Source of the DNA: Rubrobacter sp.
GTDB taxonomy: Bacteria; Actinomycetota; Rubrobacteria; Rubrobacterales; Rubrobacteraceae
DNA length: 32,861 nt
Assembly: GCA_016781885.1 (NCBI GenBank)
Contig: JADDPM010000002.1
Coordinates: 1 to 32,861, forward strand
Direction: 5' to 3'
How positions within the stretch are numbered: position 1 is the stretch's first letter; each line of letters begins with the position of its first letter. The translations under genes and the position numbers were made by a program. Positions 1-9,279 of this stretch are shown here, in pieces. Under the pieces are notes generated by a model that did no database searches, was not told where the DNA came from, and saw nothing but the letters and a program-made list of their open reading frames with translations.

Positions 1-614
1 ACGAACATGGGGTTGAAGATCCCGGTCAGGGACGCCCCGAAGGAGTTGAGCACGCCCTCCGAAGCCACCTCGGAGTTGGGCCCGCCGCCCGTGGTCATGT
101 ACGTGTCTATGCCGGTCATAAGGACCATCCAGATCCAGATGAACGCCCCCATCGTAAAGCCGAGGAGCGCATGTCGGCGCTTGCTGAGGACGCTATAACG
201 GTCCCACTTGTAGTAGTAGGAGTACATCCCCCAAAGCGCGATCAGCATCGAAGCCATCGCAATCGCGATGATATAGAAGAACTGCGTAAAGAGCGCCGTC
301 GTGAGCCTCGGGTAGAAGCCGACTAGCAAGACCACAAACAACACCGCGAACGTGGCGCCGGTCGAGAAGGTGAGGACGTTGAAGCGCGCCATGGAATGGG
401 CGAGGCGGTCCATCCGGGGACTGCCGGTCCGCGCCCCCCACGCCTGCAAGACGGGCGCCGCGATCGCGAACCCGACGAACAACTCCGCGAAGAACATATG
501 CGTGAGCATCGTCACGCCTGTAAAGCTCCGAGGACCTCCGGGGAAATTAAAGCCCGAGTAGTCTATCTGGGCCAGGAGGTGGTATAGGCTCGCCCAAGTC
601 GTGATCAGACTCAT
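1..614 (-). CDS. cytochrome bd-type oxidase subunit I-like membrane protein (C-terminus runs off window edge)
   Basis: Hand translation of the minus strand from ATG at 614: MSLITTWASLYHLLAQIDYSGFNFPGG...HMFFAELFVGFAIAAPVLQAWG...HSMARFNVLTFSTGATFAVLFVVLLVGFYP...KRRHALLGFTMGAFIWIWMVLMTGIDTYM; multi-helix pattern resembling CydA-like proteins. Not in the ORF track because it is open at the edge. Confidence 0.5.
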   Translation of the reverse strand, partial: MSLITTWASLYHLLAQIDYSGFNFPGGPRSFTGVTMLTHMFFAELFVGFAIAAPVLQAWGARTGSPRMDRLAHSMARFNVLTFSTGATFAVLFVVLLVGFYPRLTTALFTQFFYIIAIAMASMLIALWGMYSYYYKWDRYSVLSKRRHALLGFTMGAFIWIWMVLMTGIDTYMTTGGGPNSEVASEGVLNSFGASLTGIFNPMF

Positions 615-631
615 CCTTTACAGAGCTCCTT

Positions 632-1279
632 CTAGGTACCCTGGGCACCCACTACGGACCCCCCGTGCTCGTTCGGACCTGCCCTATGTAAGACGGCCTG
701 GGCCACCGCCCGCGGTTCCATCCGTCCCTCTACTATATAGTAGTCGGCATTGTTGGTCTGCAAGATCTCCCGAATCGGCCGTATAAGGTGGCGCTCCCGG
801 GTCATGGCGAAGATCAAGACTTTACCCATCTCGAACTCGTCGTTCCAGGTGCCGGCCTCTGCCCTGGGCGCCTCCATGTCGGTTAGTATCGGCTGGGCCC
901 CCACCCTTGTGAACGACCCGGCCAGAAGGACCGCGGCCAGCGAGATGAACACCAGGAACGTCGGGAGGCCTATGGAGGGTACGACGGCGACGAAGAACAG
1001 CCCCAGCAGCACGAAGGCTATGGCGAAACCGACCGGCACCTCAAGGCCCCGCCTGTCATCGGGAATCACAATGTAGCGCGTCCCATCCGGGAACGGCTGG
1101 GGCTCGTCGGGATCCTTGCGTTTGAGGATGACCGTGAGGTCGTCCTTGCTCACGCCGAGGTCCCGGATCTCCCTGACCGATCGATTGAGCTCGGCGCCGT
1201 CGCTTACAACCCCTACGATAGTATACTCGGATACGCGCTCCTCAGAACCCGCTCCCGAAACCTCCCGCTCTTTCTCCAA
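632..1279 (-). CDS. hypothetical membrane protein with two central TM helices
   Basis: 215 aa ORF; central hydrophobic stretch VGFAIAFVLLGLFFVAVVPSIGLPTFLVFISLAAVLLAG; start codon uncertain. Confidence 0.6.
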   Translation of the reverse strand: MEKEREVSGAGSEERVSEYTIVGVVSDGAELNRSVREIRDLGVSKDDLTVILKRKDPDEPQPFPDGTRYIVIPDDRRGLEVPVGFAIAFVLLGLFFVAVVPSIGLPTFLVFISLAAVLLAGSFTRVGAQPILTDMEAPRAEAGTWNDEFEMGKVLIFAMTRERHLIRPIREILQTNNADYYIVEGRMEPRAVAQAVLHRAGPNEHGGSVVGAQGT

Positions 1280-1490
1280 AACCCTGCCCTCACCTTATCT
1301 CTGTGGAGAACCTCTTCCCTCGGCCCGATAGCTCCTTCGCGAGCCCTGCATCAGCATAGCGTTTTACTCCCCGGCGCACCAGTCCCGCCTACGCTTGGCC
1401 GGTATCGCGTTCACATTCTGCATACATAGCAGGAGAACCGCTGTGAAATCACCCCTATACCGACATCCACCTTCGGTTAAACTACCAACA

Positions 1491-2153
1491 ATGGATACCC
1501 GCGATCAACGACGCATCTTAGGCCACGAGCCGGAGCCCTACGACCACGACGAAGAACCGGGGCTCGGGACCTGGATCCGGCGCAACTCCTGGCTACTCGT
1601 CCGCCTGTTCATGGTCATGGTCTTCACCTTCGGCGCCACTACCACCGCCGCGAACTTCTCCTACGGGTTACAGGGCGAACCAACAGTCCTTGGCGTAGAG
1701 CAGATCAACGACGGCGAGTTGCCGGCGGGCGTACAACTCGGTGACTACGTGGAGGTTACTGGCACCCCGGATTTCGGTCCCAACCCCGAAGAGCCCCGAA
1801 TAGGCGTCTCCCAACGCTACAGCGCAGACTACTACTACTTCGCCCTCGAAGAGACCGGAGACAACCTGCTTATCCAGACCGCCCAGACCGGGCCGGACAC
1901 CTCGGAGACCGGTGAACAGGTCTGGCGCGGCAAGCTCGCAACCGTAGGCACCGTGATCTTTCACGACACTACCCAGAGCGGCCTGGAGATAGCCGGCCTC
2001 CCCCGGGACGAGTCTATCCCGGTCATAGAGACCGGCGACACCCCAGAATACTATCGCCAGATCTTCCCGGCCTACTCGGCCATCATCGGGCTCTGGCTCC
2101 TCTCCATAGCCTGGCTAGTCTGGAAGAAGAACAAGCCCTTCCTCGGTTTATAG
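1491..2153 (+). CDS. hypothetical membrane protein with N- and C-terminal TM segments
   Basis: ORF 1395..2153; likely start is ATG at 1491 (MDTRDQRRILGHEPEPYD...). Confidence 0.6.
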   Translation: MDTRDQRRILGHEPEPYDHDEEPGLGTWIRRNSWLLVRLFMVMVFTFGATTTAANFSYGLQGEPTVLGVEQINDGELPAGVQLGDYVEVTGTPDFGPNPEEPRIGVSQRYSADYYYFALEETGDNLLIQTAQTGPDTSETGEQVWRGKLATVGTVIFHDTTQSGLEIAGLPRDESIPVIETGDTPEYYRQIFPAYSAIIGLWLLSIAWLVWKKNKPFLGL

Positions 2154-2265
2154 TTCTAAGTCTTCAGCTTTCGCCGCGCAGCACTTGGGGTCCCTCGGTA
2201 CTAACGCATGGGCAGCTCGAAACTCCTTGTCCAACCCCTCTACTAAAACCGGTCGATAAACGAGC

Positions 2266-2294
2266 TAGACACCCTGCCGCTGGCTGGCTATATT
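2266..2294 (+). promoter_or_regulatory. sigma70-type promoter for NCS2 permease: TAGACA-N17-TATATT
   Basis: -35 TAGACA 2266-2271, 17-nt spacer, -10 TATATT 2289-2294; about 40 nt upstream of the start. Confidence 0.55.
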
Positions 2295-2336
2295 GCCGTT
2301 TGCACAGAGAGAGCGGTCTCGAAAGGGAGAAAGATA

Positions 2337-3701
2337 TTGGCCAGTTTCTTCAGGTTCTTCGAGCGGGGCACGAACCTCCGGACGGAGGTGATCGCCGGGC
2401 TTACGACCTTTATGACGATGGCCTACATCATCTTCGTCAACCCCGCCATCCTCGGCACCGAAGGTACCGGCCTCCCGGTGTCGGGCGTGTTCTTCGCTAC
2501 CTGCATCGCGGCGGCGGCGGCGAGCATAGCGATGGGCGTCTTCGCTAACTTCCCGGTCGCGCTCGCCTCCGGGCTGGGTCTGAACGCGGTCGTGGCTTTT
2601 ACCCTGATCCTGGGCCAGCAACTCCCCTGGCAGACGGCAATGGCGGCCGTAATCGTGGAGGGCGTGCTCGTAACGATCCTGGTGCTTACCAACCTGCGCG
2701 AGGCCGTGCTCAACGCCATCCCGCTCTCCCTGAAGTTCGCGATCGCGGTCGGCATCGGACTGTTCATAGCGTTTATCGGCCTCAAGAACGGCGGCATCGT
2801 GGTCCCGGACCCCGTTACCTACGTGAAGCTCGGGGACTTTACGCAGGGTCCCGTCCTGCTCGCGGCCCTCGGGCTCGCCCTGACCCTGGCGCTCGTGGCC
2901 CGTGGGATCAGGGGCGGCCTCATATTAGGTATCCTCCTCACCGGACTGGCCGGCATCATCTTTGGTCTGCTGCCGCTACCTGGCTCGGTCGCCTCCTTTA
3001 ACTTCGACACTTCGACGATAGGCGGCGGAGTGCTGGCGCTACCGGACGTGTTGCGGCTCTCGCTCGTGCCGATCATCTTCGCCCTGTTCATGACGGACTT
3101 CTTCGACACGATGGGAACCGTGATCGCGGTCGGCCAGGAGGCGAAGCTCCTGGATGAAGAGGGCCGGCTGCCGGACGCTAAGAGGGTGCTGCTCGTAGAC
3201 TCCCTGGCGGCGGTCGGGGGCGGGGCCGCAGGCGCGAGCTCCGTCACCAGTTACATCGAGAGCGGCTCGGGCGTGGCGGAGGGCGGCCGGACGGGGCTGA
3301 CCAGCGTGGTGGTGGGGATCCTCTTCCTGCTTGCGCTGCCGTTCGCGCCCATCATAGAGGTTATAGGACGGTCGATCTCGATCCCCGGTCCCGAGGGACA
3401 GGATATCTTAGTCTCCCCCGTCACGGCGCCGGCCCTGATCGTGGTCGGCTTCCTGATGATGACGGCGGTGCGCTTTATCCCCTGGGACCGCTCGGACGAG
3501 GCGATCCCCGCCTTCCTGACCATCCTGACTCTGCCGCTGACCTTCAATATCTCCTACGGGATCGGCTTCGGCTTTATCTCCTACGTGCTTATCAAGCTCG
3601 CCCGCGGCAAGCCTGGCGAGGTCCACCCTCTGCTCTACGCCGTCGCGATCCTCTTTGCCCTGGCCTTCGTCGCCCCCGCCTTGCAGGGACTCTTCTCTTA
3701 G
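2337..3701 (+). CDS. NCS2 family purine permease (guanine/hypoxanthine type)
   Basis: 454 aa: FFRFFERGTNLRTEVIAGLTTFMTMAYIIFVNPAIL... and FALFMTDFFDTMGTVIAVGQEA are AzgA/PbuG-type signatures; TTG start. Confidence 0.92.
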   Translation: MASFFRFFERGTNLRTEVIAGLTTFMTMAYIIFVNPAILGTEGTGLPVSGVFFATCIAAAAASIAMGVFANFPVALASGLGLNAVVAFTLILGQQLPWQTAMAAVIVEGVLVTILVLTNLREAVLNAIPLSLKFAIAVGIGLFIAFIGLKNGGIVVPDPVTYVKLGDFTQGPVLLAALGLALTLALVARGIRGGLILGILLTGLAGIIFGLLPLPGSVASFNFDTSTIGGGVLALPDVLRLSLVPIIFALFMTDFFDTMGTVIAVGQEAKLLDEEGRLPDAKRVLLVDSLAAVGGGAAGASSVTSYIESGSGVAEGGRTGLTSVVVGILFLLALPFAPIIEVIGRSISIPGPEGQDILVSPVTAPALIVVGFLMMTAVRFIPWDRSDEAIPAFLTILTLPLTFNISYGIGFGFISYVLIKLARGKPGEVHPLLYAVAILFALAFVAPALQGLFS

Positions 3702-3725
3702 CCTCTTCTCGCCCCCCCCGAGCGC

Positions 3726-3751
3726 GTTTACAGGGTATAACGGCGGGGTAA
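3726..3751 (+). promoter_or_regulatory. sigma-B/sigma-F-like promoter GTTTAC-N14-GGGTAA
   Basis: -35 GTTTAC 3726-3731 and -10 GGGTAA 3746-3751, about 100 nt upstream of a GlsB/YeaQ stress gene. Confidence 0.5.
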
Positions 3752-3852
3752 GAGCGGGGAGAAGAACAGCGCGTAGCTTGGCTTTAGGCTATATTGCTGC
3801 GGCCCGGTAGCATAAAGCACGATGGTAAGAGGGGAGGGGAGGTGAGAAAGTC

Positions 3853-4125
3853 GTGGACGTCTCAGCCGTAATAGCCCTTGTAGTAGTAGGGCTCATTGCG
3901 GGCGTGTTAGCGAAGATAGCCATGCCGGGACCGGACCCGGGAGGGATCCTGTTGACCATCGTCGTAGGCATCGCCGGCTCTTTCCTCGGATGGGTGATCG
4001 TCTACAACCTTCTGGGACTCGCGAACCCCAACTCGACGGGCCTTCTCGGCTCCATCCTGGTGGCTACTTTAGGCTCCATCATCCTCCTGGTTTTGTACCG
4101 GACGATCACACGCCGATCAGTGTAG
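3853..4125 (+). CDS. GlsB/YeaQ/YmgE family stress-response membrane protein
   Basis: 90 aa, three TM helices, ALVVVGLIAGVLAKIAMPGPDPGGILLTIVVGIAGSFLGW. Confidence 0.88.
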   Translation: MDVSAVIALVVVGLIAGVLAKIAMPGPDPGGILLTIVVGIAGSFLGWVIVYNLLGLANPNSTGLLGSILVATLGSIILLVLYRTITRRSV

Positions 4126-4200
4126 GAGTCCGGATACGCCGACAACCGTAGTCATCAAGAGCAGACAAGTTTTTGCAAGCGAAGGGAGTAAGGAGAGAGC

Positions 4201-4683
4201 ATGAGTGAACAGAGGAGCCAGCAGCAGCAGCAGGACAGCCCACTCCAGACAGAGCGTGGCAGCACCAGGATCGAGGACAGCGTCGTCTCCAAGATCGCCG
4301 GCATCGCCGCGCAAGAGGTGGACGGCGTGCGGATGGGCGGCGGCACCAGCCAGGCTATCGGCGGTCTTTTGAGCAACGTCCCCGGCATGGGCAGCAGCAG
4401 CAGCGAATCCCGCGGAGTCTCGGTCGAGGTCGGCGAGGTTGAGACCGCGGTTGACGCTACGTTAACGGTTGCCTACGGTAAGTCTATCCCTCAAGTAGCC
4501 GAGGCCGTGCGGAGGAACATCATCAACCGGGTCGAGAGCCTCGTGGGCTTGAAGGTCACCGAAGTGAACATCTCGGTCAACGACGTGTTCTTCCCGGAGC
4601 AGGAGCAGCAACAACAGCAGCAGCGCGAGATCGAGCAGCAGCAACAGCAGCGCCAGGCCGAGCAAGAGCAGAGGGTCCGGTAG
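4201..4683 (+). CDS. Asp23/Gls24 family envelope stress protein with poly-Gln N- and C-terminal tails
   Basis: SVVSKIAGIAAQEVDGVRMGGG...VEVGEVETAVDATLTVAYGKSIPQVAEAVRRNIINRVESLVGLKVTEVNISVNDVFF is a classic Asp23 core. Confidence 0.9.
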   Translation: MSEQRSQQQQQDSPLQTERGSTRIEDSVVSKIAGIAAQEVDGVRMGGGTSQAIGGLLSNVPGMGSSSSESRGVSVEVGEVETAVDATLTVAYGKSIPQVAEAVRRNIINRVESLVGLKVTEVNISVNDVFFPEQEQQQQQQREIEQQQQQRQAEQEQRVR

Positions 4684-4715
4684 AGAACATGACCGAGAGA
4701 TAGACGAGGTTCGCC

Positions 4716-5018
4716 TTGGCAGACGACCTACAAACGGCGAGGGCCGTACAAGATGCGGCCCTCGCCACCGAAGGGGTAGCCTCTCTGGGTACCGGACGTT
4801 GGGCCGAGGCTGCAACCTATGGCGCGCGCGACAAGGTGACCGGTGTGGTCGTAAGCCCTAACGAAGTGAGAGTACACATAGTAGTCAACTATCCGCCGCC
4901 CGAGCCTTTACCGGCGCTCGCCGAACGAGTTCGAGAGCGCGTAACGTCGAAGGTAGGCGGACGCCCGACGATAGTGGTAGTCGAGGACATTGAGGTGGTC
5001 CAGGATGAGAATCTTTAA
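4716..5018 (+). CDS. Asp23/Gls24-like small protein
   Basis: 100 aa, TTG start; VSPNEVRVHIVVNYPPPEPLPALAERVRERVTSKVGG...VVVEDIEVV; same operon as Asp23. Confidence 0.6.
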   Translation: MADDLQTARAVQDAALATEGVASLGTGRWAEAATYGARDKVTGVVVSPNEVRVHIVVNYPPPEPLPALAERVRERVTSKVGGRPTIVVVEDIEVVQDENL

Positions 5019-5583
5019 CAGGATAATAGTCATCCTGCTCCTCGCGGGGATAGTGGCTCTTGGCGTGACCACGGTATTCTACATCTTTGACGTGTCAGAC
5101 TATCATCTGGAGGATCTGTCGCGCACGCTGGGGCTGAACGGCCTCTACGACGGCGTAAACGGCTTCGTACAGAGGGCCGAGAACCGTAATTTGGACGTCC
5201 TGGACATTGTGGTGCTGGCCCTTGTCGCGCTCCTGGGGCTGGTGTTGCTGATCCTGGAACTCAAGCCCCCCTCTCCCCGCCGGGTTCGCATGCAGAAGGG
5301 TACCTACGTAACCAGAAAAGCCGTCGAGGATGAGGTCAACACCGCCGTGGAGGAGAGCCACGAGGTACTTCAATCCAACGTAAAGGTCAAGGCCCAGAGG
5401 AGACCGGGGGCCATAGTGAACGTCACGGCCAGCGTCCGTCCCGGAGAGAATGCCCGGAGTATAGAGGCAGACGTGCGGGATCGGGTAAAGCGGCGCCTTG
5501 ACCAAGTAGGCATACCGGTCGGTACCATCAACGTGCAGGTCAGGGAGTCCGACCCGCGCCAGACAAGGACGAGGGTGAAATGA
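5005..5583 (+). CDS. alkaline-shock-response membrane anchor (AmaP-like) protein
   Basis: MRIFNRIIVILLLAGIVALGV... two TM helices then an Asp23-like C-terminal domain; overlaps the preceding gene by 14 nt. Confidence 0.7.
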   Translation: MRIFNRIIVILLLAGIVALGVTTVFYIFDVSDYHLEDLSRTLGLNGLYDGVNGFVQRAENRNLDVLDIVVLALVALLGLVLLILELKPPSPRRVRMQKGTYVTRKAVEDEVNTAVEESHEVLQSNVKVKAQRRPGAIVNVTASVRPGENARSIEADVRDRVKRRLDQVGIPVGTINVQVRESDPRQTRTRVK

Positions 5584-6149
5584 ACGGTTTCAATCGCCTG
5601 ATCATGCTGATCCTGGCCCTGTTGCTGATCGCCGTGCCGGTGTTTCTACTCCTGATAGGCCTCGGCGTCCTCTCGGCGGACCAGATCAACGCATACACCA
5701 ACTACCGGGGCGGGCTCGACGCTTTGGGTAGGCTATCCGTCTCCGATTTCGAGGACCTTACGGTCAGGGTAATCGTCGGCATCATCGTAGCGCTGTTGAC
5801 GCTCCTGGCCGGTTACCTACTCCTGCGGGAGCTAACCTTCGGACGCCGCCTCTCGCGGCGTGCGTTGCTCGAGGAGGAGCCCGGGCGGGAGACCGCTATT
5901 ACCGCAACTGCGGTTCGTCACCTCGCCGAAGGCGCCGCCCGCGAGACGGGGGCGGCTTCCCCTACCTGCCGCCTGGCCTCCGACAAGAACCGCTACGAGG
6001 TAGGCTGCGATATACGCGTGCCGGGCTCAGGGAACTTTACCGAGATCGGCGCCAACAGTCGAGCCAACATCCGGAGGGTACTCGAAGAACAGCGAGTACC
6101 CCTAAAAGACGTCGAAGTCACGGTGCAGGGAACTGCATCTCAAGGATAA
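5580..6149 (+). CDS. second AmaP-like membrane anchor protein
   Basis: MNGFNRLIMLILALLLIAVPVFLLL...; same two-TM plus soluble C-domain layout; overlaps the upstream stop. Confidence 0.65.
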   Translation: MNGFNRLIMLILALLLIAVPVFLLLIGLGVLSADQINAYTNYRGGLDALGRLSVSDFEDLTVRVIVGIIVALLTLLAGYLLLRELTFGRRLSRRALLEEEPGRETAITATAVRHLAEGAARETGAASPTCRLASDKNRYEVGCDIRVPGSGNFTEIGANSRANIRRVLEEQRVPLKDVEVTVQGTASQG

Positions 6150-6158
6150 GGGAGGAAA

Positions 6159-6350
6159 ATGGCTACCTGGACCTACAAGCAGTGGGGGGCTCTAATCGGA
6201 GCTCTCGTGGCATTCTCTATAGGTCTGATCGGCTTTGACGAGACTATCCTCGTCGTGCTCGTCGGCGTCATTTGCTACTTCGTGGGCAAGTTCCTCGACG
6301 GGGAATTGGATGTCGAAGATATCAGGAACCGCGCCCAGCGCCGGGGGTAA
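6159..6350 (+). CDS. DUF2273-like small membrane protein
   Basis: 63 aa, two TM helices, GKFLDGELDVEDIRNRAQRRG; last gene of the Asp23 operon. Confidence 0.65.
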   Translation: MATWTYKQWGALIGALVAFSIGLIGFDETILVVLVGVICYFVGKFLDGELDVEDIRNRAQRRG

Positions 6351-6617
6351 GCGAGTTCCATCAGTCTGTTAGGCTCGTATAGAATTCGCGCGGTAAGAGA
6401 CCTCTAGAGATAGGGAGGTACGGGGAGCGTTACGGCGGCTGTCTGACTGGCTCTGGTTGCCCTCTTAATGGATCTGTCCACAGCGTGCTTCGCGTATCTA
6501 GGCGCTCAAGCTTTTGAGGATGGCGCTATTTCTGCTGGACCACTACCGTTATCACCGCATCCCTTTTACCCTTCCTGGTAACGAGGGTGAGGTAGAACCA
6601 ACTACAAAATACGCTCT

Positions 6618-6645
6618 AGCGGGCTCCATAAGGGGCCCGCTTTTT
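6618..6645 (+). terminator. Rho-independent terminator
   Basis: AGCGGGC tccataaggg GCCCGCT followed by a T-run (agcgggctccataaggggcccgcttttt). Confidence 0.7.
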
Positions 6646-6701
6646 GCGCCCGGTGGAGCCTCACCCACGCTTCTGGCGTTCTAAGCGTTTATGATGTCGC
6701 C

Positions 6702-7991
6702 ATGAACAAGGATTTGAAGGAGATACAGGAGACGGCGCTGGCGGCGGCGGAGCCCGGCAAGACGGTGCGCCGGGTCTTGAGCGCCGGAGACGGGCTTGTA
6801 GAGGTCGGAGAAGAGTCCTTCGAGCCGCAACGCGTCTTCGCGCTGGCTATAGGCAAGGCTTCCGGGGCGATGGCGCGGGCCGCTGCGGAGATCCTGGGCG
6901 ACGCGTTAGACGGTGGGTTGTGCGTGACGAAGGCCGGACACGAGCAGCCGCCACCTCCCTTCGAGACCGTCGTAGGAGGGCATCCGGAGCCCGACGAGGG
7001 AAGCGTCCGGGCAGCCGAAAAGGCAGAGGAGTTTTTGGACGGGCTAGAGGATGGGGACCTCTTCCTGGTCCTGGTGTCGGGCGGCGCGTCGGCGCTGCTG
7101 GCGGACGCGGCGGACGGTATCTCATTCGAAGACCTCAAGGCGCTCAACGGGGCGCTGCTGAAGAGCGGGGCGGCTATCGGGGAGATCAACACCGTCCGCA
7201 AGCACGTCTCGACTCTGAAGGGCGGCGGCCTCGTCCAGCGAGCCGCGCCGGCGCGGGTGGTCGCGCTCCTGCTCTCGGACGTCGTCGGTGACGAGCCCTC
7301 GTCCATCGGCAGCGGCCTTACGGCTCCGGACCCGACTACGCTCGAAGACGTATCGAAGATCCTGGATCGCTACGGCATAGAAGCGCCCGAGAGCGTCACC
7401 GAGCACCTCGCCGAGGGGCACGAGACGCCCAAGCCCGGCGACGAGGCGTTCGAGAAGCTCACGAACCTGGTAGTTGGTGGTGGACGACTCACGGCGACCG
7501 CCGCTGCTGAGAAGGCCCGCGCTTTGGGCTATGAACCGCTCCTGCTCTCCACTTACCTGACCGGGGACGCCAGGGACGTGGCCGGTCTACACGCGGCGGT
7601 GGTTAAAGAAGTACTGGAGAGCGCCAACCCCCTCTCCCCACCGTGCGCCATCGTTACCGGCGGGGAGGCGACGGTCGTGGTGCGTGGGGAGGGTACGGGC
7701 GGTCCCAACCAAGAGTTCGCGCTGTCTCTGGCCATAGAGCTGGAAGACGTGGAAGGCTGGGCAGCTCTCGCGCTCGACACCGACGGCAACGACGGTTCGA
7801 CGGACGCCGCCGGGGGCCTCGTGGACGGTACGGTCGCAGCCCGCATCCGCGAGGGCGGCGTGGACCCGGCTGAGGCCCTCGACCAGAACGACTCGTACCG
7901 GGCGCTCGAAGCCGGCGGCACCCTCGTCCGCACCGGCCCGACCGGTACGAATGTCAACGACCTGAGGGTAGTGCTCGTCTCCGGCCTCTGA
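6702..7991 (+). CDS. glycerate kinase, MOFRL/DUF4147 type
   Basis: 429 aa: AIGKASGAMARAAAEIL..., LFLVLVSGGASALL, CAIVTGGEATVVVRGEGTGGPNQEFALSLA, LDTDGNDGSTDAAGG. Confidence 0.93.
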   Translation: MNKDLKEIQETALAAAEPGKTVRRVLSAGDGLVEVGEESFEPQRVFALAIGKASGAMARAAAEILGDALDGGLCVTKAGHEQPPPPFETVVGGHPEPDEGSVRAAEKAEEFLDGLEDGDLFLVLVSGGASALLADAADGISFEDLKALNGALLKSGAAIGEINTVRKHVSTLKGGGLVQRAAPARVVALLLSDVVGDEPSSIGSGLTAPDPTTLEDVSKILDRYGIEAPESVTEHLAEGHETPKPGDEAFEKLTNLVVGGGRLTATAAAEKARALGYEPLLLSTYLTGDARDVAGLHAAVVKEVLESANPLSPPCAIVTGGEATVVVRGEGTGGPNQEFALSLAIELEDVEGWAALALDTDGNDGSTDAAGGLVDGTVAARIREGGVDPAEALDQNDSYRALEAGGTLVRTGPTGTNVNDLRVVLVSGL

Positions 7992-8349
7992 GCGTAGGAG
8001 ACGGAGATGAGTAACCACGACTACAGCGAGCGTCACTTCGTTCCAGCTAGAGAACGCGGAGAAAGGCGAGGTCAGCGGAGAGACCATCTTTTGCCGCCAG
8101 AAGGGCTCAGTAAACTGGGCAGCCTGCGCGGGAGGAGCGATAGGTCAGGTGCGCTGGTCGGGAAGACAGATGCAGACGTCAACCTCGCCTTTCCCTACCA
8201 GTGCCTCAACGCGCAGAGGGAGTTAGTGACGGTCCGATCAGATCCGCCGCCGAGGTCCTCGAAAACAGCCGCTACCGAGTACACGAGTCCCGACGGTTGA
8301 CGAGTGGCGACTGCTCTTCTCACCGCTCAGTAATCAAGGAGGTAGAACG

Positions 8350-9141
8350 TTGAGCATGGAGGACTGGAAGCGATTGCAGGAGTGGGGCAGGACTTTGGGC
8401 GTGGTCGCCCTGTTAACGGACATAGACGGGACGCTCGCCCCCATCGTCGCGACACCGGACGCGGTGGAGATCTCCGGGGAGCTGCGGGGGCTCCTGCGAC
8501 ATCTGAGCGGGGGTTGCCGGGTCGTGGCCGGGATCAGCGGACGGGCGGCTGTGGACGCCTTTCGTCTCGTCGGGCTGGAGGAGATCGTCTACTATGGCAA
8601 CCACGGGTTCGAGGTCCTGCGCGGTGGCGAGGTCGAGGTGGTTCCCGAGGCCGCGCCCTACGAGGAGAAGGTCGAAGAGCTGGAGAAACGAGCAAAAGAG
8701 GAGCTGGGACCGCTAGGCGCCTTCGTCGAGGAGAAGGGGATTACGCTCTCCGTCCACTACCGGAACGTCTCGACCGAGATCGGCGAGCGCTGCAAGGAGT
8801 TTGTAGAACGTGAGGGGGAGCGGCTAGGGCTCAGGGTAACCGTCGGTCGCGGCGTGGCAGAGGTCCGCCCTCCCATCCAGGCCGACAAGGGCACCGCCGT
8901 CCGCAAGATCGTCGAGGAGTACGAGCCCGAGAAGGCCCTCTTCATAGGCGATGACACCACCGACCTCGATGCCTTCCGGGAGCTCGAGAAACTGCGCGAG
9001 GAAGGCACTCTAAAGGAGACGCTGCGGATCGGAGTAAAGAGCGACGAAGGACCGCCGGAGATCGTCTCGGAGGCTGACGTAGTGGTGGATGGCGTCGAGG
9101 GGGTCGAAGAGGTGCTGCGAGTGCTCGTTGGCGAAAGCTAG
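8350..9141 (+). CDS. otsB: trehalose-6-phosphate phosphatase
   Basis: HAD motif LLTDIDGTLAPI, YYGNHGFEV, ALFIGDDTTDLDAF. Confidence 0.92.
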   Translation: MSMEDWKRLQEWGRTLGVVALLTDIDGTLAPIVATPDAVEISGELRGLLRHLSGGCRVVAGISGRAAVDAFRLVGLEEIVYYGNHGFEVLRGGEVEVVPEAAPYEEKVEELEKRAKEELGPLGAFVEEKGITLSVHYRNVSTEIGERCKEFVEREGERLGLRVTVGRGVAEVRPPIQADKGTAVRKIVEEYEPEKALFIGDDTTDLDAFRELEKLREEGTLKETLRIGVKSDEGPPEIVSEADVVVDGVEGVEEVLRVLVGES

Positions 9142-9279
9142 TCTCCGTTCCTGAACCGCCCAAGCCAACACGATTAGGTTCTTCAGCCCGACGAGGATGG
9201 CCGTGAGCCTCACAAAGACGGCAAAGTATCTTCCATCTATGTCGCTCACGGTGCTCGAAGAGGTGGTCTGGCTCCTCCT

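Noticed and set aside
2154-2336. Purine riboswitch upstream of the NCS2 permease
   Set aside because: No purine-aptamer conserved core seen; a plain sigma70-type promoter gives only a ~36-nt leader.
3784-3800. GGCTATATTGC copy matching the -10 region of the NCS2 promoter
   Set aside because: No acceptable -35 at 16-18 nt; the sigma-B/F-like box just upstream is a better candidate.
7992-8349. Possible short coding remnants between glycerate kinase and otsB
   Set aside because: Short pieces read as protein-like (e.g. RSAAEVLENSRYRVHES) but I could not assign a family.
9010-9249. 79-aa minus-strand ORF extending into the otsB/otsA convergent gap
   Set aside because: Mostly antisense to otsB; no recognisable family.
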